NCBI GenBank assembly: GCA_948470475.1
Contig: OX419341.1
Location: 22,821,207-22,885,206 of the forward strand
Direction: 5' to 3'
Length of the DNA stretch: 64,000 nucleotides
Source: Galaxea fascicularis
Taxonomy: Eukaryota; Cnidaria; Anthozoa; Scleractinia; Euphylliidae
Both the position numbers and the translations under genes were made by a program. Position 1 is the first letter of the stretch. Every line of letters begins with the position of its first letter. The notes beneath the pieces were generated by a model, which saw only the letters and a program-made list of their open reading frames with translations, was not told where the DNA came from and did no database searches. Positions 41,896 through 52,574 of the stretch are shown here, in pieces.

Positions 41896-42449
41896 TTTGT
41901 CTTTCCCGTGAAATTTACTGTCTGTTAGGAGTGCATTGTGGGATATCTGAAGTCGAACTGTCTGATGGGCTATGGCCTCTGTGGGCCTATGGCCCTCATG
42001 GGTCACGTGCAATTTTTTGGTTTAATTTCTAAATAAAAAAAGAATGTTTTTGTTTTTTACTTTTTATTTTGTTTTGTCTTTATTTTCTCTTTTTTTTTTG
42101 CAAGATAATTACAGTATTGAAACTAAATAGATAAAATAAAACAAAAAAATAATAAAAAAATAGAAGAGACCGAAAATAAAAGGAAAAAAAAAGAAAAAAG
42201 AAACTAAAATTAAGAAAAAAAAACCTTGAAAGACATAAAAAAAACTCTATGGCCCTAATGGGCCACCATAGTTATTGTTCTCCAATGTCAGACAAACGGT
42301 AGAGAAAGATGCACTTTTTGTAATCGCTTAGCGAATTTTGATTAAGAGCCAACCTAGGGCTAGTACGTAACTCACAAATCAGTCTGATTAACTTGTTTTT
42401 TGATGGTAGCTATTCGCAAGCTACCTCGACTTTATCAAAGTACTCTGAG

Positions 42450-42982
42450 GGCCTCTTCATATCAGCCCGGTTGACCGGGCTGACCCGGTTTCCGAGATCT
42501 CGCCATACCGCTAAATCGTTTTGTAAAAATTTCGATGTGTTCATATGAGAGGGCGGGCTGGCTCGGTTGCCGAGATCTCGGTTTTTCCAAGCGGGATCTC
42601 GGGAACCGGGCCGAACATTTTTGCCATATGAACACTTCAGCCCGGTTACCGGGAGGAAAGTAATACAATGCATTTTCGTGATAGAACGGATATTTTATGA
42701 CATAACCGAGATTTTACCTCTCTTTTCTTCGAAAATGAAACTCTGAATAGTTTCATTTAATAGTTAAAGTAAAGTCAAAGGAAATTTTGAGGTTGCTTAA
42801 ACAAAGAAAATCGAGAAATTCTCGCCAGGTTTGTTCGTTATATTTCATGCCTGAATGGTCGCGTCACCAATTTTTCAAATGTTTCATCTCGGAAACCGGG
42901 CTGAAAGTCGCCATATGAACAGAAACCTATTTCATCTCGGTAACTGAGCCAGCCCGGTTAACCGGGCTCATATGAACCTTGA
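42450..42982. mobile_element. MITE with CCCGGTTAACCGGG ends
   Basis: Left TTCATATCAGCCCGGTTGAC and right CCCGGTTAACCGGGCTCATA (about 42951-42976) are inverted. Internal copies of GAGATCTCGG and CGGAAACCGGGCTGAA also occur in both orientations. No ORF with transposase features. Its target duplication is unclear. Confidence 0.6.
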
Positions 42983-43764
42983 TGGTCAGATAAAGATCAT
43001 TACAACTTGCAGACATTTAATCTTATGGGCGTATGAGCTCTTGCCTTAAATGGTTATGAAATATTGTATTTTAGTAAACAAACATCATCTGGGACTTCAC
43101 ATTTTGTGAGAATCCTACGTATATAGACTTCCCATTCCGCTGAAGCGAGGTGAAAAGTTCGCAATAAAAAGACACGCAGCATTTTATTGTTAGCATCATT
43201 TACATGCTCTAATAACAACGCTAGGTGAAAAGTAACAGCCACAAAAACGTTTTAACAATCAAATGTAGCTCACAACGTTAACTTTGATGTAAACTCACCT
43301 CTCCTGGTAATAAATCTGATAAGTCGTAAGCCCGGCTTAGCGCCTGATGCTAAAAGTGTGACACTGACTCTTTTTTGGCTCTTTTACTTTCAAAGACCAA
43401 GTGCACTCAGAAGTACATTGTTCGGACCAGTAAATTGTTCAGTTACGAAAAATCTCGACCAATTATTTTGCGAAATTCTTTCCAGATATTTCAAACAATT
43501 TTCACGATTGCCGTTGGGTCCTAGACTGGAAGGGAGTTTGAAGGGCATTAGCAAAATAAAATACAGAAGCTTCAAGGTGCAACTAAGAATTGTATCGTTG
43601 CTAGGAAAAATGACGAAACACCAACCGAACTACAGTTTACCTTTACTTTTCTCGTTTAATGAATTATCAGTATTCCTCAACTTATTTGAACCCAATTTAT
43701 ACTGGTTTCATTGGAGAATTCCGTATCAAAATAGTGTAAGAGTAGAGAAAGCGTGACCACTCAC

Positions 43765-44461
43765 CACCATACTGACAGCAGCTCCCACTGTAGCCCGTCT
43801 TGCAGAAGCATTTTCCATTGAGTAACGTTCCTTGGTTGACGCAGAAAGTCTGTTTGCAAGGCTGTGTTTTGCGTAATGCCGTTATATTACAAGGTGTCCC
43901 ACCACACTGGTCTCTTGCTGTAACGTGTCTTCTGCTTGTCTGGATTTCTTCGCATCCAAATGCTGGACATGTACTCCATGTGGACCAAGTTGAATATTGG
44001 CAGTCGGTTGCAGTTGTTCCATAACATGTTGCTGTATCATGCATATTAGTGGGACAAGGTGTTCCACTGCACGTGGGTTGTGTTATTACGTACCGCGATC
44101 TACGCTTAGAGCCGAGGATGCCACACTGTATAGCGCTGCATGACGACCAAGAAGACCAAGGACTGACCAAACAGTTTACTGGTGTATTCCCATAGCATCC
44201 TGTATTGTCGTGCATGCTGTAGGGGCAGGATCCACCGCAACTGGCACTTACTGTTACATACCTCGACCTCTGTTTAGTACCATATACCCCACACCGGTGA
44301 GCACTGCACGCCGACCACGAAGACCAAGAACTGACTTGGCAAGTCGTTGGAGAACAGCTGCGCCGACGACGGCGACGACGGCGACTCCAACCCCCCGTTT
44401 CAGTCATAAGACTCATAACAGTGACAAAAATTATAAGGGCTACGACCGATTTTGAAGGCAT
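43765..44461 (-). CDS. Secreted three-TSP1-repeat protein (copy 2), first exon
   Basis: ATG at 44461. The exon ends in phase 1 at GGTG|GTGAGTGG (43765), aligned with the donor of copy 1. It encodes a leader (MPSKSVVALIIFVTVMSLMT), a longer Arg run (eight Arg), then three TSP1 repeats (WSSWSAC, WSSWSSC, WSTWSTC) and the Cys-rich end CVNQGTLLNGKCFCKTGYSG. Clearly a tandem paralog of the gene at 38 kb, same strand, 5.7 kb upstream. The last exon was not identified with confidence. A weak candidate begins at 43210 (EHVNDANNK) near an AATAAA at 43187-43182. The arginine run adjacent to the predicted leader may act as a processing site, which is inference. Confidence 0.8.
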
Positions 44462-44469
44462 CGTGTTGT

Positions 44470-45630
44470 TTGGTACCTGACGATTTTGCAGGAAGTTATA
44501 AACGTCAGGTTAAGCAGCTCCGGTTTGGGTTACCAAGCAGTCGAGGATTGTTTACGCTTTAGCGACAAAGGCGAAACGCGAAGTTGCAAACAAGATGGAC
44601 TTAAAAGCGAGCTGAGACCCGTCTAGCTAGCAGCTAACCTTCCGGAAGATGAGCTAAACGCAGTAACCAAACACGACATGTCACTTGACGACTATTTATT
44701 CTCCGAAGAAGAGTAAGCGTGACGTTAAGATCCATTTCCTGGTCATTGCTAAGTTTGTTCGGCGTATTAGAGACGAAGGCGGCTTGGGGTTGCCCATAGG
44801 GGTTGTTACGAAAAACTCAGTCAACAGATTAAGTAGCTAGAACTGTAATTCTTGACAACATAGAGACGTTAAAAGAAATCTGTTATTCAGTTACTGTTAT
44901 TAAGATGAGCTACACGTCCGGCGGTAATCAAACACATCTCAGTTGACGGCTATTTATTCTCCCAGGGGAGTAAACGTGACGAAAGAATCAGTAACGTAAT
45001 TATGAAGTTAATTATTAAGAAGACAAGAAAAAAGAAATAAATACTAAAACAAATCACGCGATCAGGAGTACCCAACGGAGCCACTCGACAAAAAGCCGCT
45101 CAGCAAGCGGTAATCGAGCTGGCTGGGAATCTAAACAATATCTAATAAACCACCGATGCAGAACAAAATATCCTGTTCTTAATTATATAAGATCATTAAA
45201 CTCCTTATACCAAACAATAAATGCTGAATAAACCGGATAGATGTATTGGATTTGGAGGGATTGAACAACGAGACAAACCAACAACTCAACCGATTTGGAA
45301 GTTTCGTATGATACCTCGGGTGATGCGCGCGTCGCATCTTGGTAGACAGAGAGTCTTCAAACTTTTGTCAAATTTTGACCGGCACTGTACTAGGTGCGGA
45401 CAGACGGCGTGACTGTTACAGGCCGGTTACACGAAGCTCCAGCCCCGAATATTAGTCAACATTTTTGCGCAGAATTATGGGCATTGCGGCGGCACGCGCT
45501 TCGAGTTCAAACAACGGATTTCCATTCGATTGTACGCGAAGAAACGCCAGGTATTCATCTTGTCATTGTGCGTGGTCTGGAAGCGGTGCGATGTGAATGC
45601 TTTCTGGGTGACACTCGCCTCGATGCTACA
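44470..45630. other. Intergenic stretch, no gene seen
   Basis: 5' flank of TSP1 copy 2. Two similar segments (TATTTATTCTCCGAAGAAGA near 44693 and TATTTATTCTCCCAGGGGAG near 44950, each preceded by TTGACG and followed by a GTGACG block) suggest a short local duplication. No credible exon. Confidence 0.45.
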
Positions 45631-45906
45631 CTGAGACTAGGTTTACACTGGAGGAAATTGTTCCCGATTCGTGATGAATCCGTTTTAGTACCGGATTAGT
45701 TTTGCCGTTTACACAAAAGTGGACGAATCCGACATAAAACCTTCCCGGTTTGGTCGTGTCTCCGGAGATTTTGAATCCGGAATCTAAAGTGGGAACTTTG
45801 AATCCGAAAACTTTTGAATCCAGAAAGTTTTGTCGTGTAAACGGTTTTGATCTCGAATCCGGAAATTTTTCCGCCTGCGATCTTTCGAGTTTGCGGTAAA
45901 ACCAAA

Positions 45907-46080
45907 ATGGAGGATCTGGTGCTAACATTGCTTACGATTTCCGGTTGCCTAATCTTGTTGCAGGTTCAGGCGATAAATTTTATTATGTGTACCGCAATAT
46001 TTCTGAGGAAACGCAAATTATTATCGCAGGGAAGTTTAACGTCAGCCACACTTCTTCGCCAACGACGTAGATGCTCCAAG
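45907..46080 (+). pseudogene. Possible Harbinger transposase N-terminal fragment
   Basis: MEDLVLTLLTISGCLILLQV then AINFIMCTAIFLRKRKLL, opposite in strand to the Myb-like ORF. Leucine-rich start followed by a basic stretch resembles the first exon of animal Harbinger transposases, but too little remains to be sure. It runs into unrelated sequence after about 58 codons. Confidence 0.35.
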
Positions 46081-46509
46081 CTTGTAGTTGCGGACATCCA
46101 CCCCATATGTTATTGCAAACATCAAGTAGAAAGTCGCCACAGTTCTTCCTCCTCCACTCTTCTTACCAGAGTCGACTGCTTTTTTGTACTTTTTCCTTAT
46201 GTCCTTTATTTTGCTCGTCACTCTCTCCCGTGTGAATAGGCTGAGATCATGAGGCAATCCATCTTGTCGTTCATACAAGGTGACGAAGTCTTTTCTGATA
46301 TCTTCATATTTACTTTTAACGCTCTCCCATTCTAAACCTTCATAATCCTTTTGGGAAGAATATGCACGGACAACTCCTAGTAGAAGTTCAACTTCGTCAT
46401 CTGTCCAGCTCAAATTTGCCTCAGTGGCATCTGGATCTACTCTAGCCTTCTTTTTTGGCAGCATTTTCACTTTGTCGAACGACGAAACAACACCGAGCTG
46501 GGTAACCAT
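46042..46509 (-). CDS. Transposon-encoded Myb/SANT-like DNA-binding protein
   Basis: Open for 155 codons, with a second in-frame Met shortly after the first (MLPKKKARVDPD). It contains LSWTDDEVELLLGVVRAY, LEWESVKSKYEDIRKDF, TSKIKDIRKKYKKAVDSGKK and GGGRTVATFY, the three-helix Myb/SANT-like pattern with spaced Trp residues and the SGKKSGGGR signature found in accessory proteins of animal Harbinger-type elements. It would bind the transposon ends and recruit transposase to the nucleus. The frame is intact although the transposase is lost. Confidence 0.7.
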   Translation of the reverse strand: MVTQLGVVSSFDKVKMLPKKKARVDPDATEANLSWTDDEVELLLGVVRAYSSQKDYEGLEWESVKSKYEDIRKDFVTLYERQDGLPHDLSLFTRERVTSKIKDIRKKYKKAVDSGKKSGGGRTVATFYLMFAITYGVDVRNYKLGASTSLAKKCG

Positions 46510-46669
46510 TCCATCATGAATGTTCCCGGAGTTGTCGTTGTGTGTAAACGGTCAGGAATCCGAAAATCCTTTCAGTGTAAACGCTTACGAATCCGAATAC
46601 TCTAAATCTGATGAATCCGGAAACATTAACGAATCCGGAAAAATCGCTTCTAGTGTAAACCTAGTCTGA

Positions 46670-48040
46670 ATTGCAGTTTATTTTCCTCCCTTGTCTCGAC
46701 CAAAAACATTCACAGCCCGGATTCACAGGTAAACGTTTAACGCAAACGCACTCAAAGGTACTAGAATTCTCCTTTGGCTTAGAGGAACGAGACAGCACAT
46801 GACGTTTAAGGAAAGATTGCATTTCGTTTGACTATATTTGTGAATAATTATAATAATCACATTATTTCAAGATATTACCAACCTATCGATAATCCCGAGA
46901 GCAAACGGTCCGTAACTTGTATGGGTGTCCTGTGGCGTACTCAACGGACTCTATTAATTGCCAAAACGACAGCCGGAAATGCTTCCTTCTCAAGTTATTG
47001 CGGATCGGTAAATTTACACAATCGCATAAGAATTTTATTTCGAAATTTGCTGAGAAAAGAGTAAGTTTCACTTCGTGTTATCACAAAAATAGCTGAGATA
47101 CATGCAAGAAAAATTTCATTCACGAGATGAAACATGGAATAAAATTTTATTGATAGATATATTTTTTTTTTGGCCTACAATCCGTTGCTTTCAGTGGACT
47201 CTATGTTTTCCTTTGCGTTTAAATGAAGATTTATGTAAGTTTAGAAACTGTTTTAGATGCGAAGGAAGAAAAAATATTTAATTTAATTTAATTTCGAGGA
47301 TGGTTTGATGTACAAATTAACAAGTTTGGTTCGCCATACACCTACACGTCTTTCATAAAGTTCTAGAGTAAACCTCTCATAACTGTTCCAGTCTTGGTCC
47401 AAATTCTGGGTCTACTGGGCAAACTGTATTTATTTATTCACTTCATCCAAAGTTGCATAACAAGGAATAGGCTATTTCCGAGTTCATGTCTACCTCCTCT
47501 TCAAAGCGAGTCTAAGTGCGAAGTTTTTGTTAAGAGAATTAGTTTTCATTCATATGTAAAGTAGAACTAATTACCATCACAAAAACTTCGCACATAGACT
47601 CGCTTTGAAGAGGAGGCAGACATGAACTCGGAAATGGCCTATTGTTTGGAATTCCTATGGGAATGCATCTTCTTTTTTTAGGAGGGGGAGAGGGGGTGGG
47701 GGATTTATCCATTTTTCGTCCCTTTTTTCATGTTTCTTTAAATCTTACCTTTCGCCTCGTCTGTTGGTGATAAAGCATTCAACTCGGGCTAAAAACATTT
47801 ACCCTCAATTAGATTATCGAATGATACGTTTTTCAGTCAAAGATATAAAATTCTATTACCCTGCAATTCTCGATTTACCTGGTGAAAAAAATGAAGTGTT
47901 TTTTTTCTGTGCAGCAGCTGGATAAATTGAATTAAATGATCATTTATTTACCTGCCACTCAATACAACAGACCCAATAACATAAAATTGCTTTTCTGATG
48001 CAAAATGCTTTAGGGCGCTGTCCACAAATCTGGCGCGGTC
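46670..48040. other. Intergenic stretch with one hairpin element
   Basis: AT-rich, holds the hairpin MITE at 47467-47643 and no exon with domain support. It separates minus-strand genes on the left from plus-strand genes on the right, so divergent promoters may lie here. None can be pointed to from sequence alone. Confidence 0.45.
47467..47643. mobile_element. Hairpin MITE, about 75-bp arms
   Basis: AATAGGCTATTTCCGAGTTC through CACTTAG-type sequence is mirrored: GACATGAACTCGGAAATGGC, CTATT ends at 47643. The arms include CTCCTCTTCAAAGCGAGTCT and its inverse, and CGAAGTTTTTG. Confidence 0.8.
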
Positions 48041-48047
48041 TAATTCA

Positions 48048-48324
48048 ATGGCACTGTTACGCGTTTTGGGTATCATATTTCTCGCCCTCACTAATAGCCA
48101 TGGAACTGTGATACTGCCAGGGAAACCGTCCACGTTTTACTGCTTGTGGTCAGAGTGTCGTGGATATGAGTGGAGAAACGACTGGGCTCCCGGTATTTCC
48201 ACGGGGACGTGCGTGAATCAGCAGCGAGAAGGACATCCCTTGTATACAAGTCACAGGACCCCATGGGTAAAGTGGTGTCCTTTACCAATTTCATGCATGC
48301 CTAAGGCGCAGCAAAGGAACATGT
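48048..48324 (+). CDS. Exon A: signal peptide plus divergent TSP1-like module
   Basis: ATG at 48048 opens a leader (MALLRVLGIIFLALTNSHG) and a Cys-rich module with YEWRNDWAPGISTGTC, VNQQREGH, and paired Cys near WCPLPISC, ending RNM plus the first base of a Cys codon (phase 1) at donor ATGT|GTGAGT. Strongly homologous to exons at 48889 and 52310: same start, same Cys spacing, same donor. The WRNDW-GxC-QxR layout resembles a TSP1 repeat with altered Trp spacing. It may be an alternative first exon for the downstream Sushi/HYR exons, or the first exon of an independent gene whose remainder is lost. Confidence 0.7.
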
Positions 48325-48888
48325 GTGAGTAGGGCAAGTTCTTATCAAACTGATCATACTAATTTTGTTAATTGTTTTAACATATTCAGTATTTGAATTA
48401 TTTCATTCATGGATTGGTCTAAATTTCATGGTATTCGTGATGCTAAAAGGAATCAAGTGGGTGATGAAAATCTATAGGCGAACTTCCGCACTTCAGCAAC
48501 TGAAAACTGTGTGTAGTGGCATACTTCTGAGTACACTTCAGATGAATTGCAAGGAATAAAGAATAAATTACTATTTTACTGGTAATCATTAATTTTAACA
48601 ACCAGAAATATAAATTCCTTAAGTTGTTTGAACCATGCAGTGTCAGCTTGAACTTCGTCAGAGTTGCCCTCTGATCAAAACTCGGGGGTTATTATTGACT
48701 GGTTTAAATCGCGAAGAACGTCATATAGTACTTACCCACACTTAAACAGGCACATCAATATATTGTCTTGAAGCAGCTGTGCAAATTGCTGAAAGCCTCG
48801 ATTTACATCATTCATTTACACATCCAAAATTCGAGTCGATTTTTATCTCAAACGCTTCTTGAATCACCTTCCTTGAGGGTGGATGTAA

Positions 48889-49156
48889 ATGGAGCTTCTG
48901 CAGGTCCTAAGTCTTCTGGCTTTCGTCTTTGGTAAGGGCCGCGGCTTTATAAGCAAACTCCCTGGCTTTAAAACGTGCACTTGGAAGTACTGCCGCGGAA
49001 CCGAATGGCGAAATGACTGGGCTCCTAGCATCACAACAGGGAAATGTGTGAAACAGCACCGCGATGCACATTTTTTGTATGAGACTAGAAAAGAAAACTT
49101 TATTTGTCCTCCGCCAATACCATGCCTTTCACCGACAAAGCAGTACAGGACCATGT
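48889..49156 (+). CDS. Exon B: signal peptide plus divergent TSP1-like module
   Basis: ATG at 48889 (MELLQVLSLLAFVFGKGRG), then CTWKYCRGTEWRNDWAPSIT, TGKCVKQHRDAH, FICPPPIPC and QYRTM, with the donor ATGT|GTGAGT after 268 bp (phase 1). Second member of the exon A/B/C set, 565 bp downstream of exon A. No TSP1, Sushi or HYR exon lies between A and B or between B and C, so these cannot be separate full-length genes unless they splice over long distance. Confidence 0.7.
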
Positions 49157-49329
49157 GTGAGTTAACTTCGTTTATAATACTGTTTTATCAATGTATTATA
49201 GCCAGACCAGCTACTTTTTGTGATTTCGCACCTGTAAATCTAAATGTGTTGCGTGAAGTGTTTTTAGTAAATGCGATTTTAGTTTTTAAGTCCACCTGTT
49301 CCCCAACGGTCAATCCTTGATTTCTCTTT

Positions 49330-52290
49330 ACATAATTTGACGCAAAGTCACGCTGTTATGAAAGAAAATGATGTGATTTGTTTGGAACATTATTTACAGA
49401 ACGGAAAAATCGATCATATCGACTTGTTTTCACGGCCTACAGCACACCACTTTTACTTGTTACCTTAACTGCGTATACGGAGCGTTTGATTTTCATGGTT
49501 TTATGCATAATAGTTTGATACGTTTACAGTGCAGAGAGATATCGGAGAGTTTAAGTGAACTACATTTCTTGAGGATCTCTGACCGAACAACAAGTGAATA
49601 AACGGGAGCTACTTTCTAGAGAAACTTCCAGGTGCTGCGTCGATAGGATTCGCTGTGGTCAAGGCCGGGCTAGCCCTCGAAACACCAATTTACATTGTCA
49701 GTCCCGTTGATAAAACCAAATTTTCTTAAACGAGCAGGTTGAGTGCGGCAAAATTGTTGACATTTCGCTTGCCTAATTCGAATACTATTAAACCAAAATG
49801 CTATCAAATGTAAAATTGAGTTTAAGACAAAGCGAGCGTCAGAATACCGCTAAATCAGAGAGATTTGTCAGAGAATACTATGGCATGCCAAGAGAATGGA
49901 ACTGGATGTCAGAAGTAACAGCTCTTCAGACTATATTTCTTCATTTTACCCATGGTCATATTTAATCTAACGCTGTTCTCGCATTTTTTCAGCAGCCACA
50001 TTTGACCTTCGGAAGTTAATTCAAATTTATGCACTGTTTTTATTTATTTACTTTTTTTATCTTTTGTTTGTTTGTTTGTTTTTTTTAATTTACAATATAC
50101 TTGCTTATCATCAATAGATGACCAACGGTGTCCACTTCAAAGTATAAGTGGTTACATTCTGTTAAAACGCCACTTGACATTATTCGTTGAAAGTGCCGAA
50201 ATATCATGGTAGTTTAATGTACTTAATGAACGAACTTTACTGATCACTACTGTTAGGGTATGGTCAAAATAGCAAAAGAAACAAAAATCATGGCCACAAA
50301 TCCTGGGATAATCAGTCGGATTATCGGTCTGCGGTATTAAGAAGACTTATTTTTCGGCCAAGCCAGAGGCAAAGTTCGAATTGAAGGGGCAGAGAAGCGA
50401 TGATTAGACGGATTAAAGATTTCAAGCAGATAGCGTGTTAAATGTCTAAATAAAACCCTTGACCCCTCAATTCCTTGCTTTAGAGGGTTTAATCGTTTAA
50501 AATGTCAACAACACCATGGATCGATTTGAGCGGTGGCTGCTTTCCCGGTACATTTAATCAGCCCCAAAGAAGCCGGCGACCATGTGCCTGTCGATTAACA
50601 CTATCTGTTAACAAATATTCATTCAGTAAAACTAAAGAAACTACGTCCATTTTCAAGCCTTCAAACGCCGTTGAATTAAACTCTGAGCACGTAGGAAACG
50701 TTTTCGGGTTGCAGTCAGCCAATTGGATCAGAGTGTGTCTTCAGATGTAACAAAGGCTTTTGTGGGTTTTAGGGACCATGCCTGAACGAGATGTGCCTTG
50801 TTACCTCCGGGATCTTTTTACAGAAACCCTCGGCTGCGATGTTTCCTAACTTTTCTTAAATCTCGTTGCACCAAAAAAACGTCTTGTAGCAAAGAGTCAA
50901 GCAATCAAGTCGCCAGAGGCGCTCTTCCGGTTTCTTCAATAACACCTGTTTTCACCGGGGGTACAAAGGATGGAGAAAGGATGGAATTAGTCAGTCTCAT
51001 CGCAAGAATAATATGGTGCAAAATGTGCCAACGACCTTAGGAAGAGATAATGGACCCTCAAATGTTCATGTAAATTGGTTTATGTAAGTGAATTAAAGAA
51101 ATTAGTACATTCTTATTTTATATATAGACATGCAATGCCGAATCTATTGGTTTTCAGTTTAAGGGAATCTCAAAGCATTAGCTTCTTTGGCAACATTTCA
51201 TGAAATGCATTTTATATTGAAAGAATCAAATAAGTAAATCAAAGTTATTCATATTTCACACATCTCCATTTTTTTCTATTATAATTTGCTTTCGCAAAAT
51301 ATTCCTCCCGCACCCTCGCAGGGCTGTGCAAGTTTAGAACTCAAAACATTTGCCTTGTGACAGAACTATGTGCAGTGGTCGTTGAGTGACTTATAAACAC
51401 AAAAGCACAATTAATTTCAAAACTAACGGGCCAAGGTGCATCGTAAAAGTATTAAATGATTGTAATCCAACCTTGATGCATTCTAAAGACGTTTAAACAC
51501 GGAGGTGATGGAAGAATCCAGTATATAGTATACAGTATATTGACTGTGTATATCCAATCAATCAATGTTCTGACATACGACAGTCATTTTAAAAAGCGTT
51601 GTATATGGAACTTCCACGGGACTTAACTTATCCACAAAAAGATGTCCTCGTGCAGCTACTGCAAGCAAATTTCTTGAAATTCCCTGCAGCTGTAGAGATG
51701 CTTCACTCTGATGTCTAACCTTAGAGGCCAACACCGGCCGAAGGTAACTTCTGTTTCTTCTGTCTTGAATAATATCATGATGGTCAGTCGATCGCGCGAG
51801 TGGACGAGTAAAACGAACAGCGACATGGAGACTCAGATCAACAGAGGTGCTTTGCGCCCGGCCAGTGGTGCGGCAGGGTATAACTCAGTGGCATGAGCCT
51901 AAGAGGAGGCCTGGTGCTCAGCTCTGTTTGTTATGTTGGCGGAACCAAATATTTGGCTTGTCGGAAATCACATCTTTTCATTTTCGATAAACAGTTTAAA
52001 GTAGGAAATTGTAAACCGTTATAAGGTCGGCATAATGTAGCTCACTATTTTGGAGTATTTGAGTGATGAGGAGGCTTTAAGTTCTGTCGGTTTTACATGC
52101 AACACTTCGATTCAACAAGGTTAATTAATAAATGCGTCAAACATCAAATTGTTGACCTGTTCAACAGCTGTGTAAACTTATTACATATCAATATGCGAAG
52201 CCGACATTCAATCGTCCCAGGGTGCCACTGTCAATTTTATCCTCAACCAGAAGTAAACAGGTTCAAGTCAAGCCATTTCACTTCCCCAAA
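49330..52290. other. 3-kb stretch without recognisable exon
   Basis: Between exons B and C. Poly-T near 50050-50090, no TIR element recognised and no open frame with domain pattern. It may hold a promoter for exon C. Confidence 0.4.
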
Positions 52291-52309
52291 GGTACTGTGT
52301 ACCGCCATT

Positions 52310-52574
52310 ATGGAGCTACGTCAAGTTTTGCGCATGTTGCTCCTCGCCAACACTCTTGGTTTTGCAGTGTCTTGTGGTGGTGGAGGAGGACCAAAACCAT
52401 GTTCTTGGACTACGTGTAGGCTCGAATGGAGAAACGATTGGGGACCCGGTATTTCCACGGGACGGTGCGTCTACCAACAGCGTAATGCACATCACATAAC
52501 GTCGTCCCACAGTGGTTCGGGATCGTGCCCTGCCTCCACACACTGCAGTCCATCGACTCAGTCCAGGACCATGT
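52310..52574 (+). CDS. Exon C: signal peptide plus divergent TSP1-like module
   Basis: ATG at 52310 (MELRQVLRMLLLANTLGFAV), a Gly run (SCGGGGGPKPC), then LEWRNDWGPGISTGRCVYQQ, GSCPASTHC and QSRTM, ending at the same ATGT|GTGAGT donor. Closest upstream member to the shared exons, so the default first exon in the model. Confidence 0.72.

Larger units (their letters stand above)
40272..42270. mobile_element. 2-kb TIR DNA transposon, IS3EU-like, 6-bp TSD
   Basis: Termini TATGGTGGCCCATTAGGGCC (40272) and its near-exact inverse ending 42270 open TIRs of about 340 bp, which run through poly-purine/pyrimidine to GCATTGTGGGATATC. GTTATT is duplicated exactly on both sides (40266-40271 and 42271-42276). 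Inside lie a broken integrase-like gene on the minus strand and a short plus-strand ORF, pointing toward each other. The ends match palindrome B at 6671-8926. TAY ends and a 6-bp duplication suggest the IS3EU group, which is from memory and unconfirmed. Confidence 0.8.
45635..46666. mobile_element. Harbinger-like transposon, TSD TGA
   Basis: Termini GACTAGGTTTACACT (45635) and AGTGTAAACCTAGTC (ending 46666) are exact inverted repeats. TGA flanks both sides (45632-45634, 46667-46669). Subterminal inverted copies of GAATCCGGAAA occur. It encodes a Myb/SANT-like protein on the minus strand and what may be the first residues of a transposase on the plus strand. A DNA-binding Myb-like partner plus 3-bp duplication is the PIF/Harbinger plan. 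The catalytic DDE part is missing, so it is non-autonomous. Confidence 0.75.

Noticed and set aside
43054..43242. Last exon of TSP1 copy 2 (EHVNDANNK frame)
   Set aside because: Phase fits, but an AATAAA lies inside the open frame and similarity to the copy 1 end is limited to a few residues. Kept only as a weak candidate.
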